From assembly GCA_038380795.1 (NCBI GenBank), contig CM076267.1:8725501-8789500 (forward strand): a stretch of DNA of 64,000 bases. Direction: 5' to 3'. The stretch comes from Pyrocephalus nanus (taxonomy: Eukaryota; Chordata; Aves; Passeriformes; Tyrannidae). Below are positions 36,701-48,659 of this stretch, one piece after another. Within the stretch, counting starts at the first letter, position 1. The number at the start of each line of letters is the position of its first letter. Below the pieces are notes generated by a model. The model did no database searches. It was not told the DNA's origin and was given only the letters and a program-made list of their open reading frames with translations. Both the position numbers and the translations under genes were made by a program.

Positions 36701-39700
36701 TAAAGTTATTGACCATAAATCTAGCCAGACTGAAGCTGCATCCACCTCTAGTTCAACAGTTCTCCGTAGTTAATATTCAGAAAACCAAAAATGGTTTCCC
36801 ACCATCGTTGACTCGTATTCCTTTACCTCCTTCTGTAGTTTTCAAAGCCCAGATTCCAGCAATACCTGTACACTCAAGGAAGTGAGTGTTCAGGTTAGTA
36901 CACTCCACACTCATGAATAGCTTGATTAAAAAAGCAATGCAGTGGATTTCAGTTAGAGAAACAGAATCTAAGAAAAGGTCATACTTTACTCCCATTACCA
37001 CACAAAACTTAATTTTGCATCATGTAGCACAAACACATAAAGAAAATGTTTTTCATTAAATCCAGCTTTTGCTAGTGCATACTCGAGGATGTCTGGAACT
37101 ATTGCAGCAGAAGCAACAGTTTCAGCAGCCAGACACTCCTGCACATGGATGAGGTTGGTGAGGAGGAAGACTATATTGGCATGACAGCCTGCTGAAGCCT
37201 TTGACTTAGAGTAATTTATCATTTGATTAACATCAGTGAAATTTTTAAGTTCTGTCCCTTTACTTTTGCAATTCCAATTATTCCATGCAAAGGGTAGTGT
37301 AAAATAAACCCAGACTTACAGAAATTTGGGCTGTAATGTTTCTATAAAATCCCAACCCTTTATGGACAAAAGCAGGACATTTCCTAGATTCAGCTGACAG
37401 GAGCTGACATGCATTCTTTGCTTGTGTTTTTGTCTCTGGATAGAAATGTATGTGGTGAGATCAAATCTCATAAGTGACTGCTATTATTGGTCTTGTGAGA
37501 ATTCCTCCATTCTGGTACTGAAACTTCTCAGAGTCATTAGTTAGAAACTTGCAGCTCTGAATCCTCATGAAATCTCAAACCAGCTCCACTGTCAGACTTT
37601 TAGTCTGAAATCACTGCACTACAAACTCACAAAAGGCAGCTATAAAAAAAATGTCACCCCATACAATTCTTTTCAGTTTCCAGCCAGAAAAAACTGCCTT
37701 CTTTCTATCCATACTCGTATGTTATTCCTGTAGCACTGAAGAGACTTGTTTGCAAGGAAAAGGAATACTGAATGATTTCCTGTGTATCTAATTCTGGGAT
37801 ACAACAACTGAACAGTGTGAAAGAGCTGACTGTGTCCAGGGCTTATTGCCTTTTGGCAAAAGCAACAGGACCGTCCTTCTCATCCATGGGTTAATTTGAA
37901 AAACTGCAGCAGCCATCATTATTGTGGAATATTGCTGTCATTAAATATACCAGGAAATATATCTACCCTTAAAATTTCTTATCTCTTATCTCTTTCATAA
38001 GTGTTTATTCTGTGCTATGAAATCAGCACTGCTGGATGAACCCAACACAACTTCTTTCAAATCAAATGACAACTTTCTGGGTTTCTATTTTTCTCCATTG
38101 CAAGTCCAGATAGTCTTTGATTTAATAAGAGAATCCATCATTAGCCAAAAAGAAAAGGTTTGTAGGAGTATTGTCTTGATACTTTATTATTTTCAGAAAA
38201 TGCATTAACAGTTTGATATCTACTGTCAGGGATGAAATAAAGAAAATATTAGAGCAATACACTCTTGCCCTGGGTGATCTTGCTGCAATACCATCAATTA
38301 TAAGACTTTTTCATGGCTCCTAAACTCCTTTCTGAAATGTTAAAGGTCTCACTAATCTTATCAGGCCGTTGATTACCACCTGCTGAGCACAACAAAGAGC
38401 CAAAGAATGTGCATTACCTTCAATACACAAGAGTGGTTTTACTCTTTTCCCCCACTCAAAAATGATCCTGGTTCTTTAAAAGATGTGAATATTGATATTC
38501 CCTCGTTCAAAATGTATGTGGTGTGCATTGGCTAAGTCAGCATCTGTTTTAGCATCGTGCCAGGTGATGGAGCACACTGGGCTGTGATTGCAACAATGGG
38601 ATTCTTAGTACCAGGGGTGTAACTTTTACCAAGCTGGTGACAATGGTCAGCAGAAGGGAAGTTTCCATGGAGCCTCATCCCTTTCCTTTAGCTCTCAGTT
38701 TCCTGAAACAAAACTGTAAAGACAGTGTCTGCTGCTGGGAAAGATACGGAACAGTTTTTCCTCCGCAGTGGGGTGGGAGCACAGAAGATTCCCTCATAAT
38801 ATAATACATGAGGTGAGAATTAGGAAAAGAAAAGATGCTGGTTTTCAAAGCTGAAAATTGAACAATGTGAGATACTCCAGAATCTCCAAGTATAAACCTT
38901 CCTTATACAGACATCAATCAAAGCAGCACAACTGGAAGAAGCCTCAGGGGGTTTGTGAAGCTGAGTTTTGACTAAAGATGGGTATAACTTATATGGGTCA
39001 AAGCTTGCATTCAGTGGATAAGCACTCAAAATTTGTCAGTTTATTCCTGTTTACTGGACTGCCAAAATTTGGCAGGAGACACCAAGAAAAGAATCTCTAT
39101 TTTGTTACTTTTAGAATTTCTTGCTTTGGTTCTGCTTGGAAATGCTCCAAGATCAGCTTTCTTGTGATATTTTGGCACTGTCTTTTAATTTCTCACTTAT
39201 TTGTACTCTGACATTCCTTTTTCACTGGCTTAAGCCTGAACTAAAACCTCTGTAGAGGAGATGGCAACATGAGGCTGGCTGAATTGGACACTAAGGTTAG
39301 AAAAGCACTTGAGCAGTGGGAGATTTAGGAATTTATTGCTTTTATCAGAGTGACATCAGCTGAGGAAATGGGACTGGAATAGTTTCACAGGCAACAGCAA
39401 GGTCTGGGAGAAAAGCATAGCCTAAGCTTAAGCTTTTGTATCCAAAATATTAAGGGAGATGTGACCACATGGCTTTCACTTAGGAACTGAGCATCTCTGA
39501 GCAAGCAGGGAAGTATCTCACCACTCAGACCTCTGGAGATAATCTATTTCAAGATTCTCTTGAAACACACTAAACAAGGTGCTTCTGAGGCACCCTTTAA
39601 ATGCCCACACATTTGCCACCCCACCCCATCACTCTGTGCTGATGCCATTTGGAACCACCTTCCTGTGTCTCCACCTTTCTGATTCTCCCTCTCTTCAAAT

Positions 39701-42000
39701 CTTTGAAAACATTTTCATTCCTCCCATCCTGTACCCCTGGTGTTCTCTTTTGCTCTGCCTATGATTAGTGTTAATTGCTCTCTAATATGCAACTGGCTTT
39801 TGCTGTATTTTGGCTTGAACTGACGCCTTGGCTGGGCCTGTGAACACAGTAAAGCCTGGGGGGTTCACGGTCTGTATCATGCAATACAGATTAGAAGCTG
39901 GGCCAAATTCACAGAACCTTAAGTGTTGCTGTAGGGCACTTTTCCTCCAAGAATGGCCTATTGGTGCCAAGGATTCCAGCACTTTGTCTTGTCAGTGGAG
40001 TAACATTAGGACAAAGACTGCAACAATAGCAAAAATCAGTCCTATCAGGTTCATTATACTTTTCCTATGTGGACATGTCTCAGTGTCCAAGGACCCTCTC
40101 CAGACCTTCTCCAGTTAAGAGCAAATCAGAAGACTAGAGGTGGTTATATGATGTGTTTCAGCAGGCATGCCTACATGCATGCACCTTCTCTCCGTGTTCC
40201 ATACAAATGTAGTGTGGATTAATGTCTGAGAGATTGTCAAAGAGAATTCTTCCAGATGCTGCTAACTAGTGTCTCAAGTGACACCTCACTTGTGTCAGTG
40301 AAGTTTTTGTGAAGTAGCTTCCAAATTGCAAACTTCTTTTGTGGTGTGTCTTGAGCTAGTGGAAACAGACATTCTGAACTTTGTTTCAGGGTGAGGTTGG
40401 TGACAGAGGCAGGTTTTTTATATCTGGGGGATCTATTCATGCATTAGGAGCACTTGGAAGATGCAAATCAGTCTTTCTCCAGATGTGTCTATCCCACTGA
40501 CTAATGCTGCTGGCTGTGACAGGACACCATGAAGGTATTTGAAAACCACATTCCCATTTATGCCCTTGACTTTTCACAGTCTTTAGGATTCCATCTCTGA
40601 ATTCTATCAGGAAATCCATACACTGATCCTGCTTTTGGCACAAATTAACTATGAGCTGTTTATTTGGCTGTACTAGGAGTTGGCAAGAGGAGTTGGTAGA
40701 AGCAGCTGTTAACATGAACAGTATTTTATCTATTTAAATTCAATATAGGATGTCAGACAAGGAACACCTTAGTACAAAGTTTTGTTTCTGTAACAGGTTA
40801 AAAAAATGTAGGTTTTAATGATGTTGACCAAGCACAGCTCTTAGGACTTTTTGCATTGCTCACTGAAGGTACTGGAAAAACTCTTGCCGACTTTAATAAG
40901 ATCAGTCCCAGAATGACGAGGAAAGTGTTCTGTGAGGATTAATTCTACTTAAAGAACCTTACCATCAGCAAGAATTCCTTCTGAACATAGAGTTAATTGA
41001 CCATTTTCTTCACTCTATAGCTTTAAGAAAGATAACTAAAAGAAAGGATTAATTTGGGAATACTTGTGGAGTTACCTGAAATTCTAACATATCAGTGAAG
41101 AACTATATTACCTCCTGTTCCTCATCTATAGGTTTAGTAGAACCTGAAAACTGCAGATACTTGTTGTTTAAAAAGATTGATAATTTTTTATAAACAAGAG
41201 TTTAATAATTTCAACACACTTTTAAAAATTATGCATTAGGTTATTTTTTAAATCTTTAGTGTTTTCCTATTATTCTTGTTTCAATGAAATGAAAAACAGT
41301 GACATAAGAACAAAAAAGGGTCCGATCTTTGTGTTTTGTAATGAATAATAAAGTGTTTTTAACCTCTTTAGGGATTTAACACCACGTTAATCCTTTAATC
41401 CCCAGAAAAACCAATTTTGTTGACATGAAAAGGGGATATTTAACTTCATCCAATTAATTTTCTTCCTTGGAGATACCATGATTATGAAGATTAGATTAAA
41501 TAGATTTATTAGAATAACCTTATTTTATAGTAAGTGGTAGTTTTGCCAGTAGATAATTGTATCAGAAAAGAAAATTTTACATCACAATTATGCTTAATTT
41601 TCCTCAGTATCAGAAATGCCAGTACTTTGAAACCCAGAAAACTCTACCACTTCTTGAATACTCAGATATTAGGTATTGGGTCTTCTTTTTAGCCATGTCT
41701 GACTAGAAATGGAAGAGAGCAGAATACTCCTTTGCCTGTCTTTGCTCTATGACTTTTAAAATTGTGGTCATCTTCAAAGTTTTACCTAAACAGTGAATCA
41801 TTAAAACAACTATTCTGTGTTGATTTTCCAAACACATTGCACATGTAAATAGAGACAGATTTTTCACTTTTTACTTAAGCATTTGCAGAAAGGTCAGGTT
41901 TTCAAACGTGTTTTGTGGTACTTCAAAAGGACAAGGCCTTTTTGAAAAATCCTGCCTTATAGTTTGCTGTCTCTGGAATGAAAAGGATATGCATAAGAGT
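33720..42000. other. Non-coding stretch, nothing specific
   Basis: About 8 kb without a supported gene or clear repeat. The longest frame is 115 codons on the minus strand (35568-35915), unrecognised. AT-rich around 34390-34500. Weak repeat-like phrases occur near 35690-35760. Confidence 0.45.
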
Positions 42001-42009
42001 GAGGAAGGG

Positions 42010-42152
42010 TGGTTTTATGGTTAAGACATCAAAGTGAGATTTGTAAAATCCAGATTAAATTCCCCCCTCAACCGTAGACTTGACGTGCAGTTTTGGTCAG
42101 GTCACTTGACCTTACATTTTCCACTCAAAGTGGGTAGATAATACATCCTTTC
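42010..42152 (-). repeat. MIR-like relic, reverse orientation
   Basis: Read on the plus strand the order is ATGGTTAAGACATC, ATCCAGATTAAATTC, TTTGGTCAGGTCACTTGACC, then a TTCC.. segment and TGGGTAGATAATACATCC. This mirrors the MIR complement as I know it (TGGTTAAGAGC, GGATTCAAATCC, GGGCAAGTCACTTAACC, AATGGGGATAATAATACC). Confidence 0.5.
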
Positions 42153-45005
42153 TTCTAGCCTTTTTTTAGTTGCCTTTTCAAACTGGAAGTAGTTAGGGGT
42201 ACAGACTGAGACCACAGTCCAATGATATAATAAATTTGCTCTCTAGTACTGGATCAAACATTTTGTGACTGAATCATGCAAAACACCAAGCCTGGATAGA
42301 CTTTCTCTGTTAGGCCAAAGCTGTCACTTGTGATGACTTTGTACCAGTGATCTTTATACTGGATGAGATACCACTGGATGTACCACTCAAAGAGTGTGGT
42401 TTATAAAGCAGTTTAAGCTGAAGAAAGCCCGGGGTCCTGCTGTGTGTTCCCTCTCCTTCTCTCTGTTAGCATTAACAGGGGACAGCTGTGCAGTTGGCTG
42501 CATCAGTGAGCTGATACAGCTCAAAAGAAATCTTACACACACACACACACACATCGCCCAACACCAATGGTAATTTTTTGCTCACAGCCAAACGTGTGAT
42601 CATTAATGCTGTCTCAAGGGAGAGGATGGGAATGCAAGGCTTGAGGAGGGAAGGTGGGACCACGCTGCAGATATGAACAACAGATCTTCCTCAGGTTGGT
42701 GAAGGGCTTTGCAAAGTGCAGTTTATGACCAGTATAATCTCCCAACACAGGCACAGCTGTGCTGGCAAAACAATAGTACAGTGTGGAGGTTCCAGAATAG
42801 CTACGATGAAGGAGCTCCCCACGTGTGTGCTTGGCTTTCTACCCAAAAGCTGGCCCTGGAACCAGAGAAGGAGTGCTGAAAAATGTTTTTCTTCATCTAA
42901 GTCTCGATCACAGGCACTCAAACTACATGCTGTGGTGTTGGTAACCAACTATTCCATGACTCATTCTGTGCTTGCTCAGGAGCTTTGGGGATGAAACACA
43001 TCTCAAACATAAAAACTATTGGACTGAGATTTTTTAATAGATTCCACACTTGATATGAAATACACACTGACCTTTCCTGTGGTGTTATTATTTTGTTTTC
43101 ATTATACAGGCAGATGAAACTGGACAGAACATGAATTATTGCAATCCATTGGTGGATATTTTGCTGCCTATATTATTGATTTTGAAGTTATGGTACTGCC
43201 GTGTTGCAGTATTTCTTAGTATTGTCTACAGCACTCTTACTCATCATTAAAACATGGAATTGCAGAGTATCACTTTGAGTAGGCAGAAAAACTTGCCCTG
43301 ACACAGTACAACATCATGGTTTCCTAGGAGTCATTACTTTCTGTCATGTCAATAATTGGCAGATTAAAGCTCCTTAAACAGACACTAACACCACTGAGTG
43401 TAACAACTCCAAAGGAGCCATCACTGCTTGTGGTGTCGATAAACCATAAATTAAGGATCTCTAATAGTAGATATTGACATAAAGGGTTAGAATGGCTCTG
43501 AAGGAGCCAGTTGCAGTCACTTGTTTGCTATTGGTTGTTCAGGATTTTTGTTACACTCTGCATCTTTTATCCTCCATTTCCTTATTCCTTCTACTGAAAG
43601 TCTGGACAAGTGGTATATCTCTAAATAACATACAGAAATGTATTTTAATGTTACATTTAGATTCATAATAATTCAAGGGTATTGAACCAATTTTTCTCTG
43701 GCTTTCTCCCCACAGCAGTGTGCACATGTGCTTTCACGTAACAAACACAAACGCTGTTCAAAAAGTTGAAGGTTACGTGAATGCCTTTTGAATTAAGACT
43801 TCAGTGAATCCAAAATGCACTGAATCTTTCACTTAACTTCTGTACAGAAGTCCTCAATGAAAGTAGAGAATGAGCATTCAAGCCAGCAACATAAGAACAA
43901 AACTCACGTGGTTGATATTTTATTAGAAAGCCAGATTTGGTGAGAATTTTGTTTTCATCCCTGTAAGTGAGATTGAAAACATGACATTTAGGGAGCAAGG
44001 CGTTCAGTGAATTGTGACTTTTAGCCAGGCTCAGGCATACTTCAAGCTGTAGTTTGAGTCCAGAACTACTGCTCAGAAGTCCATCTATCACAGCACATTA
44101 GCACAAGCTAAGCATTGATTTCTGTGAGTCTTAAGGATATTCTAACCAGTCTTCCCTGAACTGTATCCTTGTCAAGGTTTTATTCTAGAGGAGTAAAGAA
44201 ATGAGCACTGAATCTTCCATACTTTAATTTTCCTGCAGAGATCAGTGCTTGCTTTGGCTGACCAATGTCTGTTCAATGGCTTTAGGAGTTTTTCGAAGCC
44301 CCCAGCTGTCAACAGTTCCAGACAAGTAGTAAAATATCTATAGTCTTAATCCTCCTGCTGACCTGGGGTGCAGTTAATGTGGTTTTGCATGATGGAAGTG
44401 TGGAGAAAGATGAATAAGGAGATAATTTTATTTTTTTATTCTGAATTCCACACAGAAACTGAATTGAAAAAAAGGAAAAAAAGCTTCAGAATATTCTACT
44501 TAAATGGTATTAATAGGGCTGTCTGCATTACAAGTCTTTAATTACATGAGCACATAGTATACAGTGGAATACTATCCTCACTAATCCACATTACTCAGTT
44601 AGCAGAGCACTAAGTGCTCCTGTCATCACAAGATTTTCTGGGTTTGTTGCACAGAGTTTAAAAATAATTATTTTGTGCTAAACATGAATATTCATTTTCT
44701 GTGGCAAAGCAAACCAGATTCAGCATCCTTAAGTAAAACATACAGGCAGTAAGTAACACTGTGTTGCAGTGATATGCAGCCTCACAAATCTGAATAGTGA
44801 TACCGTACTCAGAATATTTCAGATTAGGAAGTTTTCATCATCCTTCAACAAAGGCCTGCATTATTCACTGTACTGAGCCCTGGGAGTGAGTTAGTGCTGT
44901 GCAATCAATGAAACCCTTCTCCGTGCAGAACCTCACCCCATTTTTTTCCAATGCTGGAAGGCAAATGGCAGAGGTAATGGAGTAATAGTAGGAGAAGCCA
45001 CGTCC
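42153..45005. other. Non-coding stretch with a CA microsatellite
   Basis: Contains (AC)9 at 42535-42553. Open frames reach 96 codons and are not recognised. No gene. Confidence 0.5.
42535..42553 (+). repeat. (AC)9 microsatellite
   Basis: Perfect AC array ending in ACATCG. Confidence 0.95.
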
Positions 45006-45135
45006 TGTGGTTAAGCTGGATTCCATTCCCGCTGCTGTCTCACAGTATCTGCCCTACAAAACTGGGCAGATCCTCAGTCTTGGCACAGCTGGACCTTTGG
45101 GATGAGTTTCTCATCTTCTGGTTGTCCATTACAGT
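45006..45135 (-). repeat. Possible MIR-like relic, reverse orientation
   Basis: CTGTGGTTAAGCTGGATTCC, ATTCCCGCTGCTG, then CTCAGTCTTGG and TTTCTCATCTTC follow the MIR complement order with several gaps. It could be the far half of the same copy as 45266-45345, split by an insertion of about 130 bases, or a separate copy. Confidence 0.38.
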
Positions 45136-45265
45136 TTATCTGCGGGCGAATTTAGAGAGATGTTGAGTTCTTACAGGTGCAGTTACAATCTGGCTACCCA
45201 ACAAGAAGACCAAGAATAAAAAAACCCAAACAAACTAATTTCAGGTAGATGGGATTGGTGGTAGC

Positions 45266-45345
45266 TCCTCTGTGCCTCCGTTCTGCAGCTGTAAAATGGG
45301 GATAATAACATATGTTCTGCAAAGTATTATGAAATGCAATAGGCT
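45266..45345 (-). repeat. MIR-like relic, reverse orientation
   Basis: CTCCTCTGTGCCTCCGTTCT, GCAGCTGTAAAATGGGGATA and ATAACATATG match the MIR complement closely (CCTCTGTGCCTCAGTTTCC, TCATCTGTAAAATGGGG, ATAATAATA). This is the most readable MIR core of the window. Confidence 0.62.
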
Positions 45346-45942
45346 GTATGTTTGTGAAACTACTGATTACTCTAAAGAGTGCAACACAGAAACAGAGTTA
45401 AAAGAAAAACACCTTTTTACTGGGTGGGTGGATAATACTATTGTGGGGCTGTATCAAATAAGTAAAAAGATTTAATGAATCAAACTGAAGCCCATCCCTG
45501 TGTACTGATATTGTTGCAGTCCATGTATGTACATGTGCTGAACCACATGTCACTGACAATATTTTTAGAGCTTGATTTTGTCACCATGATATCCTCTAAG
45601 TGTTATTTGATAGTGGTTTCAGTGCATCAGTTCATGTGTATCCTTGCTCTGATAATGCCAAGAGGCTTTTTTCACAGATTGTTGTGCCAGACAAAAACCT
45701 GAGCTATAGCAGGGATCAGAAAGTTGTGGTGCAAGTGGAATCAGTGAAAGCTGCTTCCCTATGGGCCTGTGCCTGCAGTTGTACTCACGGATGTGAGACC
45801 TATTCAATGGTTTTCCAGCCCTGGTACTCATAATATCTCTTGCCCATATGGCTTCTCCCATAGCTAAATAGAAAATAAATTCAAGCTGTAGCCTTACCTT
45901 CCACAGGGGAACTAATAAAATCTCTCACCCTTCTCAGCTGCT

Positions 45943-45969
45943 ATAAATATAATATATTATTATATTTAT
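45943..45969. repeat. AT-only perfect inverted repeat
   Basis: Arms ATAAATATAAT and ATTATATTTAT (11 bases each) around a 5-base centre ATATT. AT-only palindromes are prone to extrusion and polymorphism; no function is assigned. Confidence 0.9.
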
Positions 45970-46652
45970 TTGAATAGAATAGAAACTGTACAAATTTGTT
46001 GAGACTCAATACCTACCATTCTCTCAAATTTGGCTGACATTGCCTAGCAGGCTAAAAAATCATTTGCAAAATGAAAGGGTGAGGGAACATTCAGACGTGA
46101 CATGATTGCATAAGCTTAATTCCCTTAGGAGAAAAGGGAAAAAGAAGCATGCAAAAGGCAGAGATTCCCTCTCCACTCTGCCAAGCCATTCATCAGAGGA
46201 CTTGTGGTGTTAAAGCAGAAATGGATCTTACCACCAATCCTACAGCAACGTGATCCTCCAGTTGCAATTTTTACAAGCGTGTGATCAAGGTATAAAAAAA
46301 TCAGCTCCACACATCCAGGCTGGTATACTTTACCCAAAAATGAATATCCATAAATTCAAAACTTGGGGCAGAAGTGAATGTGAGTCTGGCAGTCTGGCTA
46401 AACTGCCTCTCCATGGGCATGTTGTTGTAAGCATTTCCTTTCTAGAACTCCTGCTGTGCAACAGCCTTTCCTCATTTTAATCTTCTGAACTTGTCTCAGA
46501 AGGCAGATAGGAAAAAAGTATTACAGCAGTGTGTGACCCTTGAAATTTGCTTCTTCCTATCCCCCTCCCCAGAAATTCACACTTATATTGTAGGAGACAG
46601 AACTCTATTGTCCCAATTCATTCAAGTGGTGTAGATGTTTCATGCTCTAAAA

Positions 46653-46682
46653 TGAATGTGCATAAAACATTATGCACATTCA
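46653..46682. repeat. 12-bp perfect inverted repeat, 6-base loop
   Basis: Arms TGAATGTGCATA (46653-46664) and TATGCACATTCA (46671-46682) enclose AAACAT. The arms are of mixed composition, so a perfect match this close is unlikely by chance. Each arm contains TGCATA/TATGCA, similar to POU half-sites. It is too short for a microRNA precursor unless the stem continues, which it does not. Confidence 0.92.
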
Positions 46683-48499
46683 AAAATATATTTGCATCAA
46701 AATAGAAGAAATTTCTTGAGCTTTTTTTTTTTTTTTTAATAACTAATGAGGAGTGCCTAAATTTTCTAAGTGAAATCTTGATCCCCAGGACTCCTTTAAT
46801 GTTGGATGTATTGTTCATGAAGAAGATGCTGTGTATGAGGAAACAGAGCAGAAAGAGTACTCTCCATCTATTCATACTTTGAAGAGCTTTAAACAATTTC
46901 CAGAAATAGAAACAGCACCTGCTAAGGGCAGAAGTATAATTGTTTACATGCCCTCAAGCACTGCTTTACTGCACCACTTTTCATCTTGTTCTCAAAAGGA
47001 TTAACAACTGAACACTGAGGATTAGAGTGGTGCAAGGTTAAAAAAAAAAAGGAGGTTAGAAAAGGAGATCAGAGACAGCTGGGCAGAGAGGAGTAGGGCA
47101 AAATGTTTATTTGCAATAAATTTATAAGTCCAATGGCCACTGTACAAAACTGCACCACTGATAAAAGGATGTTGGGCTACACGTATAGACCAAGGGCTGT
47201 TGGGACCGTGGGGCTGGCACCAAGTGTTGAGTTCAGTCTCTGGTGGGACAAAGGGTACCTATGTCTTTGATGTTGTTGCAATTAAACTTTAGAAGCAAAG
47301 AAATAGAGCAGGAAAACACTGGAGGACAACAGCTTGAATTTTGGTGACTTTTTCTTGACTTTGTGCATTTCCTTACACGGTCCACAAAAGTGGAGCATTG
47401 CTGGCTTGGAGAGCTGATCTTGTCATCGCAAGGCTGGGGTTTTTAGTAATCTGGAACTGGTGTTGGGCTAGAATAAATACCTGAAGCAGAAGCAGGTCAG
47501 TAGAAATAGCTCACAGGATCAACATCTTTTTTTAAGTGTCATTAAATCATATATAAAGGAACACAATTTTTTTTTATCATACGGTAGTCAAGCTCTTTAG
47601 GCAGTTTCAAGCTGCACATAGGCCTGTTGACTACAGAATACAGTAATTCAAACTTACAGCAGGAATGGTTGGAAGCTGCTGCATTCATGTCTCCCTTTGC
47701 ACATGCAGCGCAGCCTTTCCTTGATTTACATCCATATTTCTGTAGCATGCTTCACAATTATTATTATTAAAAAATAGATCAGAAGATTTAACTTGATTGG
47801 AATTACAGAACTGAAATGGGGATGTGGGTGAGGTCTCAAAATACCTGAGTACAACCTGCAGAAATATTTCATTGCTCTCTAGGGGATGATCTCACCTCAA
47901 ACAGGGGGTTCTTTTTGGGTAGAAATAATTTTTCACTTATGGGAAAACCAAAAGGGCTCCCTTAGTAGCTGATAGTGGACAATTTGCAAAAATGAAAGGA
48001 ACAGTCTCAGCCCAAGTTAGCAAAACATTTTGGTTACTGTCAGGGCAGAGGATGGAACAGACACAGTCAGCTCATCCTCTGCTGGTCCCACATGATTGTG
48101 GGAGATGGCACAAGGAAGCTAAGGCTTCCAAACTTAGATAATGTCCATTTTGGGAATACTTATAAGAGTATCCTTTTCTATGATTTTACCTTGGTATCTT
48201 CCTACAGAGTCATACAAATATATGGTGTTACTGCAATGGAAGCATTACAGGTTTAGCAGCTAAAAAAAGAAAGAAAAGGGTAAAGAAAATACCCTTTCTG
48301 ATGCCAGATCATACATTGCAAGGGTTGGTCAGAGGCTTGTCCACAATTAGATTCATTTGAGTCCTTCAATACAGAAATGCTAGTGACTCTTTTTTTATTA
48401 ATTAAATAAGTTTTTTCAAAGGAAAAAATATCTTTTCTCTACCAGTTAATTTCCTTTGCATGTATGCTTTATTGGAAAGAAATAACCAATCTGCTACCC

Positions 48500-48650
48500 T
48501 GTAATTAATTGGATTACAGAATAATTACAGCCTTGTTTGCTTTCTGCAGATTACATGGTAATTATATTTGGTATTACCATGAAAAACCAAGAATTTTTAA
48601 CTATGTCATTACATGGTTATTTCTACAATACAATACAACTCTTTAATTAT
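48500..48650. promoter_or_regulatory. Homeodomain-site cluster
   Basis: TAATTA occurs at 48502-48507, 48522-48527, 48559-48564 and 48644-48649, and TAATTGGATTA at 48506-48516 fits the paired-class dimer site TAATNNNATTA. An inverted repeat CATGGTAAT/ATTACCATG lies at 48554-48562 and 48573-48581, and ATTACATGGT is repeated at 48550 and 48608. This is the densest homeobox-type cluster I see and is a good enhancer candidate. The binding protein and target are unknown. Confidence 0.4.
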
Positions 48651-48659
48651 ACATGCAGT

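Larger units (their letters stand above)
45346..48490. other. Non-coding stretch with two hairpins
   Basis: Short frames only. It contains perfect inverted repeats at 45943-45969 and 46653-46682, a T run at 46722-46737 and an A run at 47040-47050. No gene. Confidence 0.5.

Noticed and set aside
46653..46682. Hairpin as a microRNA precursor
   Set aside because: The stem is only 12 bases and does not extend; precursors need about 30 paired bases, and no known mature sequence was seen.
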